64,000 nt of DNA from Erwinia piriflorinigrans CFBP 5888. GTDB lineage: Bacteria; Pseudomonadota; Gammaproteobacteria; Enterobacterales; Enterobacteriaceae. The stretch covers positions 62,001 through 126,000 of the forward strand of contig NZ_CAHS01000011.1 in assembly GCF_001050515.1 (NCBI RefSeq), in the 5' to 3' direction. Below are positions 12,597 through 22,289 of this stretch, piece after piece. The position numbers and the translations under genes are program-made. The first letter of the stretch is position 1. Every line of letters begins with the position of its first letter. The notes below the pieces were generated by a model. That model saw nothing but the letters and a program-made list of their open reading frames with translations. It was not told where the DNA came from and did not search any database.

Positions 12597-14483
12597 ATGA
12601 AATATCGTGCTGATATCGACGGGCTGCGTGCGCTCGCCGTGCTGCCTGTCATTGCTTATCATATGGGGATAGGAGGCATCCCCGGTGGTTTTACCGGGGT
12701 GGATATCTTCTTTGTGATATCGGGCTATCTGATCTGCGGCATTATTTATCACAGTGCGCTTTCTGGTCACTTCTCTTATCTCGATTTCTATAAACGTCGC
12801 TGCCTGCGTATTCTGCCACCGCTGTTTGTGGTTCTGCTGGCAACGTTGCTTTTTGGCTATTACCATCTTCTCCCGGCACAATTTAACGATCTGAGCAACA
12901 GCGCCACGGCAGCGCTGCTTTCCGTCTCCAATATTTTTTTCTGGAAAACGACCGGTTACTTTGACGGGCCAGCCGAGCTGAAGCCGCTGCTACATACCTG
13001 GTCACTGGCCGTAGAAGAGCAGTTTTATATTATTTTTCCGATAGTGCTGCTGTTTGTGATACGGATTTTCCGCCGCCGCACCACCCAGGTCATGCTGCTT
13101 ATCATTGTCGCGTCGCTGGCGTTAAGTATTTACGGCGTGACGCGCAAACCGACTTTCACCTTCTATATGTTACCGACCCGAGCCTGGGAGCTGGCGCTGG
13201 GTGGGATTATCGCGGTCGCTGGACTGGAGGCGAAAGCGGCGCGTTTAGGTCATGCTGTCAGACACGGCATCAGTCTCGTCGGGCTGGCGCTGATCCTTTA
13301 TGGTTTACTGATGCTCAACACCGATATGCCATTCCCGGCGTGGAATGCGCTGTGGCCGTGCGTGGGGAGCTTCCTGATTATTCTTGCCGGCCAGCAGTCG
13401 GTGGTATCGCGCCTGCTGGCGCTGAAGCCGGTCGTTTATATCGGCATGATCTCTTACTGCCTGTATCTGTGGCACTGGCCGATTATCGTCTACGCCCGCA
13501 TGTTCTTTAACTTTGCACCGGGAGTACGTGAAGCGGTGATTATCGCCTTAACCCTGGGGCTGGCGGTGGCGTCACGCTACCTGATTGAAATTCCGTTTCG
13601 TTACAAGCTGTCTTACGTGACCGCAGGCAGAACGGTGACCGCTGCCGTTATCGGGCTGGTGGTGATGGCCAGCGGCACCTTATATAAAGGCCATATCGAT
13701 AACCATTCAGGACATTTCTCCCAGCAGGCCATCGCGCTTGCTCACTATGCTGAATACAGTAAGACGCCGGAATTCAACTATCAGTACCGCCGGGGTCAAT
13801 GCTTTGTGGATGGTAAAAATGAGGAAGATAAGCCGTTCGATCGCACCTTCTGTCTGCAAACTTCAACGGTAGCGAAAAACTATGTGATGATCGGTGACAG
13901 TCATGCCGCCCATCTGTGGCGCGCTATCAGCCTTGCGGCAGGTAATGGCATTAACGTGATTCAGGCGACATCGGCAGGCTGTAAACCTCTCTCTCAACAG
14001 GCATTGCACAATCCGTGTACAAAACTGGTGGACTATATTTATGACGAGTGGCTTCCGCAGCATAAAGTGGATGGCATTATTCTTTCGGCCCGCTGGGCTG
14101 CGGAAGATATTGCCCCGCTGCGCGCCACGCTCGACCATCTTAAATCGCGTTCGAACAATATTATCGTGATGGGGCCGACCGTCGAGTACACCGAGGCGCT
14201 GCCAAATCTGCTGGCATATCAGACCGATGGGCGTAAAGATCTGGTCGCCTCTTCGGTTAAGCCCGATATCCATGACACCGATCTGAAGATGGCAGAGGCG
14301 ATGTCCCGACAGGGAATACGCTATATTTCGGTCTGGTCGATTGTCTGTCCGGGCGGCTTCTGTCGCGGTTTAGCCTCTGACGGCCGACCTTTCTCCAACG
14401 ACTATGGGCACTTTACTCTGAGCGGGTCAAAAGATGTCGCGCAACGTGCGGTGGCTCAGATGCATGATGACAACTTTATGTGA
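12597..14483 (+). CDS. OafA/YrhL-type O-acyltransferase with C-terminal SGNH domain
   Basis: This 628-residue inner-membrane protein has an acyltransferase-3 domain with about ten transmembrane segments (residues 1-370). It is followed by a periplasmic SGNH hydrolase-like domain with the GDSHAAH block near residue 430. Family motifs are visible: DIDGLRALAVLPVIAYH near the N-terminus, FFVISGYLI near 40, and SLAVEEQFY near 140. Relatives O-acetylate lipopolysaccharide O-antigen or exopolysaccharide using cytosolic acetyl-CoA; the substrate here cannot be read from the sequence. It stands alone between the eno terminator and queE, a place where the E. coli order has no such gene, so it is probably an accessory insertion. 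Confidence 0.85.
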   Translation: MKYRADIDGLRALAVLPVIAYHMGIGGIPGGFTGVDIFFVISGYLICGIIYHSALSGHFSYLDFYKRRCLRILPPLFVVLLATLLFGYYHLLPAQFNDLSNSATAALLSVSNIFFWKTTGYFDGPAELKPLLHTWSLAVEEQFYIIFPIVLLFVIRIFRRRTTQVMLLIIVASLALSIYGVTRKPTFTFYMLPTRAWELALGGIIAVAGLEAKAARLGHAVRHGISLVGLALILYGLLMLNTDMPFPAWNALWPCVGSFLIILAGQQSVVSRLLALKPVVYIGMISYCLYLWHWPIIVYARMFFNFAPGVREAVIIALTLGLAVASRYLIEIPFRYKLSYVTAGRTVTAAVIGLVVMASGTLYKGHIDNHSGHFSQQAIALAHYAEYSKTPEFNYQYRRGQCFVDGKNEEDKPFDRTFCLQTSTVAKNYVMIGDSHAAHLWRAISLAAGNGINVIQATSAGCKPLSQQALHNPCTKLVDYIYDEWLPQHKVDGIILSARWAAEDIAPLRATLDHLKSRSNNIIVMGPTVEYTEALPNLLAYQTDGRKDLVASSVKPDIHDTDLKMAEAMSRQGIRYISVWSIVCPGGFCRGLASDGRPFSNDYGHFTLSGSKDVAQRAVAQMHDDNFM

Positions 14484-14648
14484 CTAACGCAGAAAGGAGC
14501 ATGGCAGGGGGCATACGTTCCCGGCATTGATGCTGGGGGGAAATGATTGCATTTCGCTAAGGTCAGACACAATCGCACGCTTTGTTTGGCCTTATCTGTG
14601 CAATCTGCCATAATTTGCGCCCGTAATTTGCCACCAGTCGAGAAGTTG

Positions 14649-15323
14649 ATGCAGTACCCGATAAATGAGATGTTTCAGACGTTGCAGGGAGAAGGTTTTT
14701 ATACCGGCGTTCCGGCAATTTTTATCCGCCTGCAAGGATGCCCAGTGGGTTGCAGTTGGTGTGATACCAAACACACCTGGGATAAGCTGGCCAATCGGGA
14801 GACATCGCTGGGGGATATTCTGCTGAAGACGGTAGAGACCGATGCCTGGGGAGCCGCCGATGCGCCAGCGCTGCTGGAAACGATCCGCCGACATGGCTGG
14901 ACGGCAAAGCATATCGTGATCACCGGCGGTGAGCCGTGCATTCATGATCTGACGCCGTTAACGGCCACGTTACAGGATAGCGGTTTCAGCTGTCAGATAG
15001 AAACCAGCGGCACCCATGAGGTGAGCTGCACGGCGCAAACCTGGGTAACGGTATCGCCAAAGGTGAATATGCGCGGCGGTTATGATGTGCTTCATCAGGC
15101 ATTAGTGCGTGCCGATGAGGTCAAGCACCCGGTAGCGCGTCAGCGCGACGTGGATGCGCTGGATGAACTGCTGGCCACACTGAATGATGATAACAAAGCG
15201 CGTATTATCGCCCTACAGCCCATTAGCCAGAAGGCCGATGCCACTCAACTTTGTATTGATACTTGCATCGCCCGTAACTGGCGGCTATCGATGCAGACAC
15301 ATAAATATCTCAATATTGCCTGA
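14649..15323 (+). CDS. queE: 7-carboxy-7-deazaguanine synthase QueE
   Basis: This 224-residue radical-SAM enzyme converts 6-carboxytetrahydropterin to 7-carboxy-7-deazaguanine, the step after QueD on the way to queuosine in tRNA. The iron-sulfur motif CPVGCSWC (CX3CX2C) lies near residue 31, and the SAM-binding ITGGEPCIHD near 95. The ATG at 14649 gives MQYPINEMFQTLQGEG as in E. coli; the reading frame continues 34 codons upstream without family similarity. QueD is encoded about 4.5 kb away on the other strand, so the two steps are not in one operon. Confidence 0.95.
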   Translation: MQYPINEMFQTLQGEGFYTGVPAIFIRLQGCPVGCSWCDTKHTWDKLANRETSLGDILLKTVETDAWGAADAPALLETIRRHGWTAKHIVITGGEPCIHDLTPLTATLQDSGFSCQIETSGTHEVSCTAQTWVTVSPKVNMRGGYDVLHQALVRADEVKHPVARQRDVDALDELLATLNDDNKARIIALQPISQKADATQLCIDTCIARNWRLSMQTHKYLNIA

Positions 15324-15405
15324 CGTGACGGCCTGCTGGACATGGTTAATCAAGGGGCTGTAGCGCCACCCGGCGCGTCAGCCCGTATCTGGCGGGGCTA
15401 TGACC

Positions 15406-16278
15406 TTACTGCGGCCACTTCATCTCACCTTTTAGCACTTTTGCGCTTAACTCAAGAGCAGACCCATCTTTAAGTGCAGGATAGTGGGTTTTCATCGCCT
15501 TAATCAGCTCTTCTGAATTGCGGCTTTTTGCCAGCTGAGTTTCCGCCGTGTTCAAATAATTGAGCGTAAAGTTCACTGAGGCAACCGTCTCCTGCGCCCC
15601 CGGCAGGAAGTGCCCCGGCACCACGCGAGACGGTTTCAGCGCTTTAATATCTTCCAGCTTCTGCTTCCATGCTGAACGTTCGGCGGTCGTCTGCGCATCC
15701 GCCATCCAGACGTGCATATTGTCACCTGTTACCACAACGCCCCCCAGTACGGTTTTGAGTGCCGGAACCCACAACCAGGTATTTTGCGGCTGCGGGCCGT
15801 TCAGGCCTTTGATCTCAATGGGCTTACCATCGACGCGGAAGCTATCGCCCGGTAACACATCTGGCACAATCAGCGAGCGGGGGCTGTTAGCACCCATTTT
15901 CGGTCCCCAAAAGGCCAGCTTGCCATCTTTGGTCTGCTTAATCAGATCGACCGTTGCGGCGGTGGCATAAATTTTTACCTGGGGAAAGGCTTGTTTAATG
16001 GTGTCCAGACCGAAATAAAAGTCCGGGTCAGACTGGCTGATAAACACCGTCGTCAACCGTTTGCCGGTCGCTTTGATTCGTTTGACCAGCGCTTCTGCGT
16101 CATTGCGCTGAAACTGTGCATCAATCAGTACCACCTCATGTGGGCCGGAGATAATCTCGCTGGAAACGGCAAATAGACTGGATTCGGCCGGATTATAGAC
16201 TTCAACATGCAGCGATTCAGCCGCATACAGTGGAGTACTGGCAGCCAGTGCCAGCAGTAAAGTCAGTTGGGGTTTCAT
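15406..16278 (-). CDS. Secreted metallo-beta-lactamase-fold protein lacking the HxHxDH motif
   Basis: This 290-residue protein has a likely signal peptide (MKPQLTLLLALAASTPLYAA), so it is probably periplasmic. The body follows the MBL-fold pattern of proteins annotated as MBL-fold metallohydrolases: VVLIDAQFQRNDAEALV near 50, TTVFISQSDPDFYFG near 78, and RVVPGHFLPG near 215. The usual zinc motif HxHxDH is replaced by SQSDPDF, so the first metal site is largely lost, while the later PGH histidine is kept. The catalytic activity is therefore uncertain. It is transcribed away from the adjacent LysR gene across 101 bp, which suggests that this regulator controls it. Confidence 0.75.
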   Translation of the reverse strand: MKPQLTLLLALAASTPLYAAESLHVEVYNPAESSLFAVSSEIISGPHEVVLIDAQFQRNDAEALVKRIKATGKRLTTVFISQSDPDFYFGLDTIKQAFPQVKIYATAATVDLIKQTKDGKLAFWGPKMGANSPRSLIVPDVLPGDSFRVDGKPIEIKGLNGPQPQNTWLWVPALKTVLGGVVVTGDNMHVWMADAQTTAERSAWKQKLEDIKALKPSRVVPGHFLPGAQETVASVNFTLNYLNTAETQLAKSRNSEELIKAMKTHYPALKDGSALELSAKVLKGEMKWPQ

Positions 16279-16379
16279 TATGGCAACCTGTTAGTGAGGA
16301 AAGAACCCAGTGTAAGTTGCATAATGCGGCTGATAAACCGACTATTGCTCAACAGATTGTTGCATAAAATGGACACATT

Positions 16380-17294
16380 ATGGATCGCCTGACCGCAGCC
16401 AACGTCTTTATTACCATTGTTCAGCGCGGCAGCTTGACGGCTGCGGCAGAAACGCTGGATATGTCGCGGGCAATGGTAACGCGCTATCTCACGCAAATGG
16501 AAAACTGGTCTGGTGCGCGCCTGCTGCACCGCAGCACCCGCCGTCTTAGCCTAACGCCAGCAGGGGAGCACGCGCTGGCACGTTGCCAGCAGATGATGAC
16601 GTTGGCGGCGGAAATCGAGTACAGCAATCAGCCCGAAGGGGAGGCGCTGTCGGGATTGCTGCGTGTCTCCTGTTCGTTGTCGCTTGGTCAGAGCCTGATT
16701 ATGGCCGCGATACACACTTTCCAGCAGCGGCATCCTGGCGTAGGCATTGATCTGCACATCAGTAATCAGCGAATCAATTTGGTTGAGGAACGTATCGATC
16801 TGGCATTGCGGATTACCGCGCAGCTGGAGCCTAACCTGATCGCCCGGCCCCTGAATAGCTGCAGGTCGGTGATCTGCGCGGCCCCGCAGTATCTGGCGCG
16901 TGCGGGAAAGCCGCAGACTCCGCAACAGCTGACGCAGTATAACTGCCTGACCTATTCGCACTTCGGCAAAAGCCTGTGGCATTTTACAAAGGGAGAGGAG
17001 AAAGAAGCGGTGGCGGTAAGCGGCAATCTTAGCGCTAATGATTCGGTAATGCTGCTGGCTGCCACCCAGGCAGGAAGCGGGATCTCCATGCAGCCGATAT
17101 ACAGTGCAGCGCCGCTGCTGGCAAACGGTCAACTGATCGCCCTGTTGCCCGAATATCAGCTGGAGGATCTTGGCATTTACGCGATTTATACCTCGCGCCA
17201 GCATCAGCCAGCAAGGCTACGCGCGCTGGTGGATTTCCTGGCTAGCTGGTTCGTCGGGGAAGAGGCTGAACGGCTATTGAAGGGGGGATCCTGA
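16380..17294 (+). CDS. LysR-family transcriptional regulator
   Basis: This 304-residue regulator has an N-terminal winged helix-turn-helix (residues 1-60; FITIVQRGSLTAAAETLDMSR is the recognition region) and a C-terminal type-2 periplasmic-binding-like effector domain (about 90-300). It is divergent from the metallo-beta-lactamase-fold gene with a 101-bp shared control region, the usual LysR arrangement, so that gene is the likely target. The inducer cannot be inferred. The closest broad relatives by sequence character are the AaeR/DmlR-like group that ends with a short basic C-terminus. Confidence 0.88.
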   Translation: MDRLTAANVFITIVQRGSLTAAAETLDMSRAMVTRYLTQMENWSGARLLHRSTRRLSLTPAGEHALARCQQMMTLAAEIEYSNQPEGEALSGLLRVSCSLSLGQSLIMAAIHTFQQRHPGVGIDLHISNQRINLVEERIDLALRITAQLEPNLIARPLNSCRSVICAAPQYLARAGKPQTPQQLTQYNCLTYSHFGKSLWHFTKGEEKEAVAVSGNLSANDSVMLLAATQAGSGISMQPIYSAAPLLANGQLIALLPEYQLEDLGIYAIYTSRQHQPARLRALVDFLASWFVGEEAERLLKGGS

Positions 17295-17353
17295 ATGCAC
17301 CATCGCAGCGGACGAAATATTGAGCCAACCCCGACCATGATGCTGAAAAGCAG

Positions 17354-17379
17354 CACGCGGGGTGCAGAAGCCCCGCGTG
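17354..17379 (-). terminator. Terminator-like hairpin after the amino-acid binding protein gene
   Basis: CACGCGGGG (17354-17362) and CCCCGCGTG (17371-17379) form a perfect nine-bp stem with an eight-base loop just past the stop of the leftward binding-protein gene. On the minus strand it is followed by CTGCTTTTC, a weak U-rich tail. Confidence 0.6.
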
Positions 17380-17385
17380 GTGAGA

Positions 17386-18159
17386 CTATTTAGAAACGTC
17401 CGCGCCGAAAAAGCGTTGTGAGATCTGCTGGTAAGTACCGTCAGTTTTGATATCGCCAATAGCCTTATCAATCGCTGCCTTAAGTTCAGGATTGTTCTTG
17501 CGTAGCAGGATACCTTCATCTTCGGCATCGGGCAGCGTGGCGGCAATCTTCACGTCTGCATCCGGCTTATGTTTTTTAAAATCGAGGTAAGAGAGGTTGT
17601 CGTTGATGGTGGCGTCTGCGCGACCGCTGGCGACCAGATCGACCGACTGATTAAAGCCGTCAGTTCCGACAACTTGTGCACCGTAGCGCGTTGCCAGCTG
17701 GGCAAAGTTGCTGGTCAAGGTATGGGCTGATTTTTTACCCTTCAAATTATCAAACGACGTAATCGCATTGTTATTGCTGCGTACGATCAGTACCGCTCTG
17801 GAAGAAATATACGGAACAGAAAAATCGTATTTTTGCTGGCGTGGCGCAGTGATGGCAACCTGATTGATCACCGCGTCATAGCGGCGTGCATCCAGTCCGG
17901 CAATCAGGCCGTCCCATTTCGCTTCAACAAACTCCGCCTTAACATTAAGACGCTTAGCGACTTCACGCCCGATTTCCACATCAAAGCCGGTGAGTTTGCC
18001 GCTGGTATCATGGTAGCTGAAAGGGGGATAGGTGCCTTCAGTGCCGATTTTCAGCGTGCCCGCCGACTGGACTTTAGCCAAATCGGTTTCTGCCAGTGCC
18101 TGTGATGAAAAGCCGAACTGTACCATGCCTGCTAATAACAGCGTTGCGATAGATTTCAT
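17386..18159 (-). CDS. Amino-acid ABC transporter substrate-binding protein (cystine/polar amino acid type)
   Basis: This 257-residue periplasmic family-3 solute-binding protein has a signal peptide ending in QALA-ETD near residue 24. Family features include LKIGTEGTYPPFSYHD near 36, the GFDVEIGREVAKRL strand-helix near 58, and AINQ/DAVINQVAITAPR near 95. The overall pattern is that of polar amino-acid or cystine binders (FliY-like). It is the last gene of a three-gene operon with the ATPase and permease. Substrate specificity cannot be settled by reading; cystine would fit the sulfur genes nearby but that is inference. Confidence 0.88.
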   Translation of the reverse strand: MKSIATLLLAGMVQFGFSSQALAETDLAKVQSAGTLKIGTEGTYPPFSYHDTSGKLTGFDVEIGREVAKRLNVKAEFVEAKWDGLIAGLDARRYDAVINQVAITAPRQQKYDFSVPYISSRAVLIVRSNNNAITSFDNLKGKKSAHTLTSNFAQLATRYGAQVVGTDGFNQSVDLVASGRADATINDNLSYLDFKKHKPDADVKIAATLPDAEDEGILLRKNNPELKAAIDKAIGDIKTDGTYQQISQRFFGADVSK

Positions 18160-18199
18160 GTCATAACTCCTGAATGCGCTCGGTAGTGTGGTCTTCGGT

Positions 18200-18964
18200 T
18201 TAAATTTCCCAATCGGGTAAGGTTTCGGTCAACGTCGAGATAAAGGCTTTGGTTCTGGCTTTACTGGCCCGGGTGAAAATATGTTGCGAGCTGCCGCTCT
18301 CGACAATGTCGCCCGCCTCAAGAAACACCACCTGATTGGCCATATTCGCGGCGAGACGCAGGTCGTGTGTTGCCATCAGCATGGTCGTGCCCTCGCTGGC
18401 GAGCTGCTTTAACACCGCCACCACTTCCTGTGAAAGCTCCGGGTCCAGCGCCGACGTGGGTTCATCGCACAGCAACACTTTAGGCGAAGGTGCCAGCGCT
18501 CTGGCGATGGCCACGCGCTGCTGTTGACCACCGGACAGCGTGGCAGGCCAGGCATCGCGTTTGTGCAACATGCCCACTTTATCCAGCAACATTTCGGCAC
18601 GTTCCCGTGCCTGTAGCCGGGGCTGTTTTTGTACGGTGATCAGACCTTCCATAATATTGTCGATGACGGTCAAATGCGGGAACAGTTGAAAATTTTGAAA
18701 AACCATTCCGGTTTGCTGACAGATGCGCCGCGTGTCTTTTTTGCTTACGCGGGCGCTGCCGGTGAAGGTAAGCTGCTCATCACCAATGGTGAGTTCTCCC
18801 GCCTGAGGGATTTCCAGCAGATTGATACAGCGCAGCAGGGTGCTCTTACCGCTGCCTGAAGGGCCAATCAGGGCGGTAACCGTGCCTTCTTCAATGGTCA
18901 GGTTGATGTTTTTCAACACCGGGTTATCGTCAAAACGTTTTTCAATGGCGGATAATTTAATCAT
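18200..18964 (-). CDS. Amino-acid ABC transporter ATP-binding protein
   Basis: This 254-residue ATPase of the polar amino-acid uptake class has Walker A GPSGSGKSTLL near residue 33, Q-loop QTGMVFQNFQLFPH near 85, ABC signature LSGGQQQRVAIARAL near 143, Walker B VLLCDEPTSALDPE near 163, and H-loop ATHDL near 198. Its start overlaps the end of the permease gene by eight bases, showing translational coupling, and the substrate-binding gene follows after 40 bp. Confidence 0.93.
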   Translation of the reverse strand: MIKLSAIEKRFDDNPVLKNINLTIEEGTVTALIGPSGSGKSTLLRCINLLEIPQAGELTIGDEQLTFTGSARVSKKDTRRICQQTGMVFQNFQLFPHLTVIDNIMEGLITVQKQPRLQARERAEMLLDKVGMLHKRDAWPATLSGGQQQRVAIARALAPSPKVLLCDEPTSALDPELSQEVVAVLKQLASEGTTMLMATHDLRLAANMANQVVFLEAGDIVESGSSQHIFTRASKARTKAFISTLTETLPDWEI

Positions 18965-19640
18965 TATCTCTTCCTTTTATTGCACCGTTGTTAGCCAGTT
19001 TTTTCTCCAGTCGCGCCTGCAAAGAAGATAACACCGAACTGAGCAGTAAATAAATAATCGCTGCTTCGGTATACAGTATTAACGGCTGGTAGGTCACCGC
19101 AGCAATGCGCTGCGCGGCAAGAAACAGCTCGGGTACGGTAATAACCGATGCCAGCGAGGTATCTTTGACCAGTGCGATAAAGGTATTTGATAAAGGCGGC
19201 ACCGCCACTCGCGCCGCCTGGGGCATAATAATCCGTCGCAGCGTCTGGCTCCAGCTCATCCCGATGGAGTGTGCGGCTTCCCACTGCCCTTTAGGGACGG
19301 ACAGCAGCGTGGCACGGATAATCTCAGAAGTGTAAGCCCCGATATTCAGCGTAAAGCCGATAACGGCCGCCGGGAACGCGTCGATGGTAATACCGACCCC
19401 GGGCAAGGCATAAAAGATAAGAAAAAGCTGAACCAGCAGCGGCGTGCCGCGAATAAGCCAGACATAAAAGCGTACCAGGCTTTGTAACGGGCGCGGGCCA
19501 TACAATCTGGCCAGAGCGACGACAATGCCCAGGGATAACCCCAGGGCAAAAGCGATCAGCGTGAGTGGAATGGTGAACGTCAGACCGGCATAAAGCATGG
19601 GCCAGAACGATTCGATTGCTAAATTAAACCATGAGGGCAT
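18957..19640 (-). CDS. Amino-acid ABC transporter permease
   Basis: This 227-residue inner-membrane permease of the HisMQ type has about five transmembrane segments. The EAA loop that contacts the ATPase is visible as EAAHSIGMSWSQTLRRIIMPQA near residues 140-160. It is the first gene of the leftward operon. The upstream region holds a 6-bp inverted repeat, TATAAC-N5-GTTATA at 19719-19735, that could be an operator. Confidence 0.92.
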   Translation of the reverse strand: MPSWFNLAIESFWPMLYAGLTFTIPLTLIAFALGLSLGIVVALARLYGPRPLQSLVRFYVWLIRGTPLLVQLFLIFYALPGVGITIDAFPAAVIGFTLNIGAYTSEIIRATLLSVPKGQWEAAHSIGMSWSQTLRRIIMPQAARVAVPPLSNTFIALVKDTSLASVITVPELFLAAQRIAAVTYQPLILYTEAAIIYLLLSSVLSSLQARLEKKLANNGAIKGRDND

Positions 19641-19718
19641 TTGACACCTTCCCTAAAATAGACTTTTAAGCCTCTTCGTTTTGTCATGAAAGGTTATCAT
19701 GTGCGCACAAACAGGCTA

Positions 19719-19735
19719 TATAACGTGAAGTTATA
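19719..19735. promoter_or_regulatory. Candidate operator upstream of the amino-acid transporter operon
   Basis: TATAAC (19719-19724), five bases, then GTTATA (19730-19735) form a perfect palindrome in an AT-rich patch about 80 bp before the permease start. Placement fits a regulator site, but no specific regulator can be named and a chance palindrome of this size is possible. Confidence 0.25.
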
Positions 19736-19841
19736 GAATATTCTTAACGGGAATAGACGCGGGTGACTGACACCGGCAGATAAAACGGCTAACGTGTTCA
19801 GGCCCGGCTGATAACCAGCCTTTCGCCAGGCCCGTCCGGTA

Positions 19842-20201
19842 TCAGCCGCGATAGACGCATCCGGCGGTGCAGGTCTCTTTCACCATGACGGCGCTCAGCA
19901 GAGGCAGGGCGGGTTTCATCTGCTGCCAAATCCACTCGGCCAGCACTTCGCTGGTTGGATTTTCCAGACCGGGTATATCGTTAAGGTAGTAGTGATCCAG
20001 CCGATCATAGACGGGTTTAAATGCGCGCTTAATCTCTGAAAAATCCATAACCCAACCGGTATAGGGATCCACATCGCCAGTAATTTCCAGCCGGACCATA
20101 AAGGAGTGTCCGTGCAGGCGGCCGCACTTGTGCCCGGCTGGCACATGCGGTAAAAGGTGCGCGGCTTCAAATTGAAATTCTTTAAATAGCGTGGTGGCCA
20201 T
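19842..20201 (-). CDS. queD: 6-carboxytetrahydropterin synthase QueD
   Basis: This 119-residue T-fold enzyme converts dihydroneopterin triphosphate to 6-carboxytetrahydropterin, the first committed step of queuosine synthesis. Zinc-ligand histidines appear in FEAAHLLPH and in GRLHGHSF near residues 30-35. The C-terminal [12 protein letters not shown] keeps the family's conserved glutamate. The length matches E. coli QueD (121). It is divergent from cysJ across 285 bp, as in E. coli. Confidence 0.94.
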   Translation of the reverse strand: MATTLFKEFQFEAAHLLPHVPAGHKCGRLHGHSFMVRLEITGDVDPYTGWVMDFSEIKRAFKPVYDRLDHYYLNDIPGLENPTSEVLAEWIWQQMKPALPLLSAVMVKETCTAGCVYRG

Positions 20202-20486
20202 GATCCCGGTCTCTGTAAAGGTCTTAAAAAACGTTGCAGGATACCCGAAAACCGCTTTTTTCGCACCCGTTTACGGGATTAAGGTCGTAACAGAAAGCAT
20301 AACGAAATGTATATTTTTTAACTAATTGAAAAATATAACAATAATCAATCTGTTTTGTCGCTAATGCTTACCTGAAAAACCGTTTAGTCATTTTGGTTAT
20401 GAATTAGTACCAACCCTTATTTAAGGGTTTTTATCCTTACCTTTACCCTGTTGCTATAGATCTTTGACTCTGGAACTTTTGACGCA

Positions 20487-22289
20487 ATGACGACTCAGGC
20501 ACCTTTAAACATGCTACCGCTCAATGCGGAGCAGCTCGCCCGCTTACAGGCGGCAACCGGAGATTTTTCACCCACGCAGCTGGCCTGGCTCTCCGGTTAT
20601 TTCTGGGGCATGGTTAATCAGGCACCGGGTGCCGTCGGCGTCTCCGCACCGGCAGTCAACGACGTGCCGACGGTCACCATCCTTTCCGCATCCCAGACCG
20701 GCAATGCCCGCCGACTGGCTGAACAGCTGCGCGACGATCTGCTGGCTGCTAAACTGAACGTCAATCTGGTGAATGCCGGTGACTACAAGTTCAAACAGAT
20801 CGCACAGGAAAAACTGCTGGTGGTGGTCACTTCCACCCAGGGCGAGGGGGAACCCCCGGAAGAAGCGGTGGCATTGCATAAATTCCTGATGTCAAAGAAA
20901 GCGCCAAAAATGGACGCCAGCGCCTTCGCGGTGTTCGGTCTTGGTGATACGTCCTACGAATTCTTCAGCAAGGCCGGTAAAGATTTTGACGGCAGGCTGG
21001 CCGAACTGGGCGCTGAACGCCTGCTGGATCGCGTCGATGCTGACGTCGAGTACGCCACTGACGCGCAGGCCTGGCGTCAACGGTTAAGCGATATCCTGAA
21101 AGCGCGTGTGCCACAGGCGGGTGCGGTACAGGTGACGGCGGCCGTAACGGGAAGCGTCAACGAAATCCACAGCAGTCCCTACAGCAAAGAAGCACCGCTT
21201 AGCGCCAGCCTGGCGGTCAGTCAGAAAATCACCGGGCGCGACTCCGATAAAGATGTGCGCCACATTGAAATTGATCTGGGTGATTCCGGTCTGCGCTATC
21301 AGCCTGGCGATGCGCTGGGGGTGTGGTTTGAAAACGATACTGCGCTGGTACAAGAACTGTTGGAACTGCTGTGGCTTAAAGGCGACGAGCCGGTGACGGT
21401 GGATGGTCATTCCGTACCGCTGGCACAGGCGCTGCAAAAGCACTACGAACTGACGGTGAATACCCCGCAGATCGTCGAAAAGTTTGCCGGGCTGTCACGT
21501 AATGAGGCGTTGATGGCGATGATCGGCGATAAGAGCGCATTGCAGCATTACGCACAGACCACGCCAATCGTTGATATGGCGCGTTACGCGCCGACCGAGC
21601 TAAATGCCGAACAGCTGACGGGGCTGCTACGTCCGCTAACCCCGCGCCTGTACTCTATTGCCTCATCACAGGCGGAAAACGAAAGCGAAGTCCATATTAC
21701 CGTAGGCGCAGTGCGCTTCGATATTGAAGGCCGTGCCCGTACGGGGGGCGCTTCCAGCTATCTGGCCGATCGCCTGCATGAAGATGACGAGGTACGCATT
21801 TTCATTGAGCATAACGACAACTTCCGCCTGCCGGCCGATCCGCAGGCACCGGTCATTATGATTGGCCCCGGCACCGGGATTGCGCCGTTCCGCGCCTTTA
21901 TGCAGCAGCGTGACAGTGACGGGGCGGGCGGCAAGAACTGGTTGTTCTTTGGCAATCCGCACTTTACCGAAGATTTTCTCTATCAGGTTGAGTGGCAGCG
22001 CTATGTGAAGGATGGCCTGCTGACCCACATTGATTTAGCCTGGTCGCGCGACCAGCAGCATAAGGTCTACGTGCAGGACAAAATTCGCGCCAGAGGTGCG
22101 GAGCTGTGGCGCTGGATTGAAGAGGGCGCACATATTTATGTCTGTGGCGATGCCAACCGCATGGCCAAAGACGTTGAGCAGGCATTACTGGAAGTGGTAG
22201 CCGAATTTGGTGCAATGGACATCGAAGCGGCAGATGAATTTTTAAGCGAGCTGCGCATTGAGCGCCGTTATCAGCGAGATGTGTACTAA
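20487..22289 (+). CDS. cysJ: Sulfite reductase [NADPH] flavoprotein alpha-subunit
   Basis: This 600-residue FAD/FMN subunit passes NADPH electrons to CysI for six-electron reduction of sulfite to sulfide. It has an N-terminal flavodoxin domain with [16 protein letters not shown] near residue 65 and [13 protein letters not shown] near 115, then an FAD domain with RLYSIASS near 390, and an NADPH-binding domain with [17 protein letters not shown] near 455 and [14 protein letters not shown] near 550. The C-terminus RRYQRDVY matches the family. A possible -10 TATAGA lies at 20455-20460, and the 285-bp leader is where a CysB activation site would be expected. The stop overlaps the cysI start by one base. 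Confidence 0.97.
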   Translation: MTTQAPLNMLPLNAEQLARLQAATGDFSPTQLAWLSGYFWGMVNQAPGAVGVSAPAVNDVPTVTILSASQTGNARRLAEQLRDDLLAAKLNVNLVNAGDYKFKQIAQEKLLVVVTSTQGEGEPPEEAVALHKFLMSKKAPKMDASAFAVFGLGDTSYEFFSKAGKDFDGRLAELGAERLLDRVDADVEYATDAQAWRQRLSDILKARVPQAGAVQVTAAVTGSVNEIHSSPYSKEAPLSASLAVSQKITGRDSDKDVRHIEIDLGDSGLRYQPGDALGVWFENDTALVQELLELLWLKGDEPVTVDGHSVPLAQALQKHYELTVNTPQIVEKFAGLSRNEALMAMIGDKSALQHYAQTTPIVDMARYAPTELNAEQLTGLLRPLTPRLYSIASSQAENESEVHITVGAVRFDIEGRARTGGASSYLADRLHEDDEVRIFIEHNDNFRLPADPQAPVIMIGPGTGIAPFRAFMQQRDSDGAGGKNWLFFGNPHFTEDFLYQVEWQRYVKDGLLTHIDLAWSRDQQHKVYVQDKIRARGAELWRWIEEGAHIYVCGDANRMAKDVEQALLEVVAEFGAMDIEAADEFLSELRIERRYQRDVY

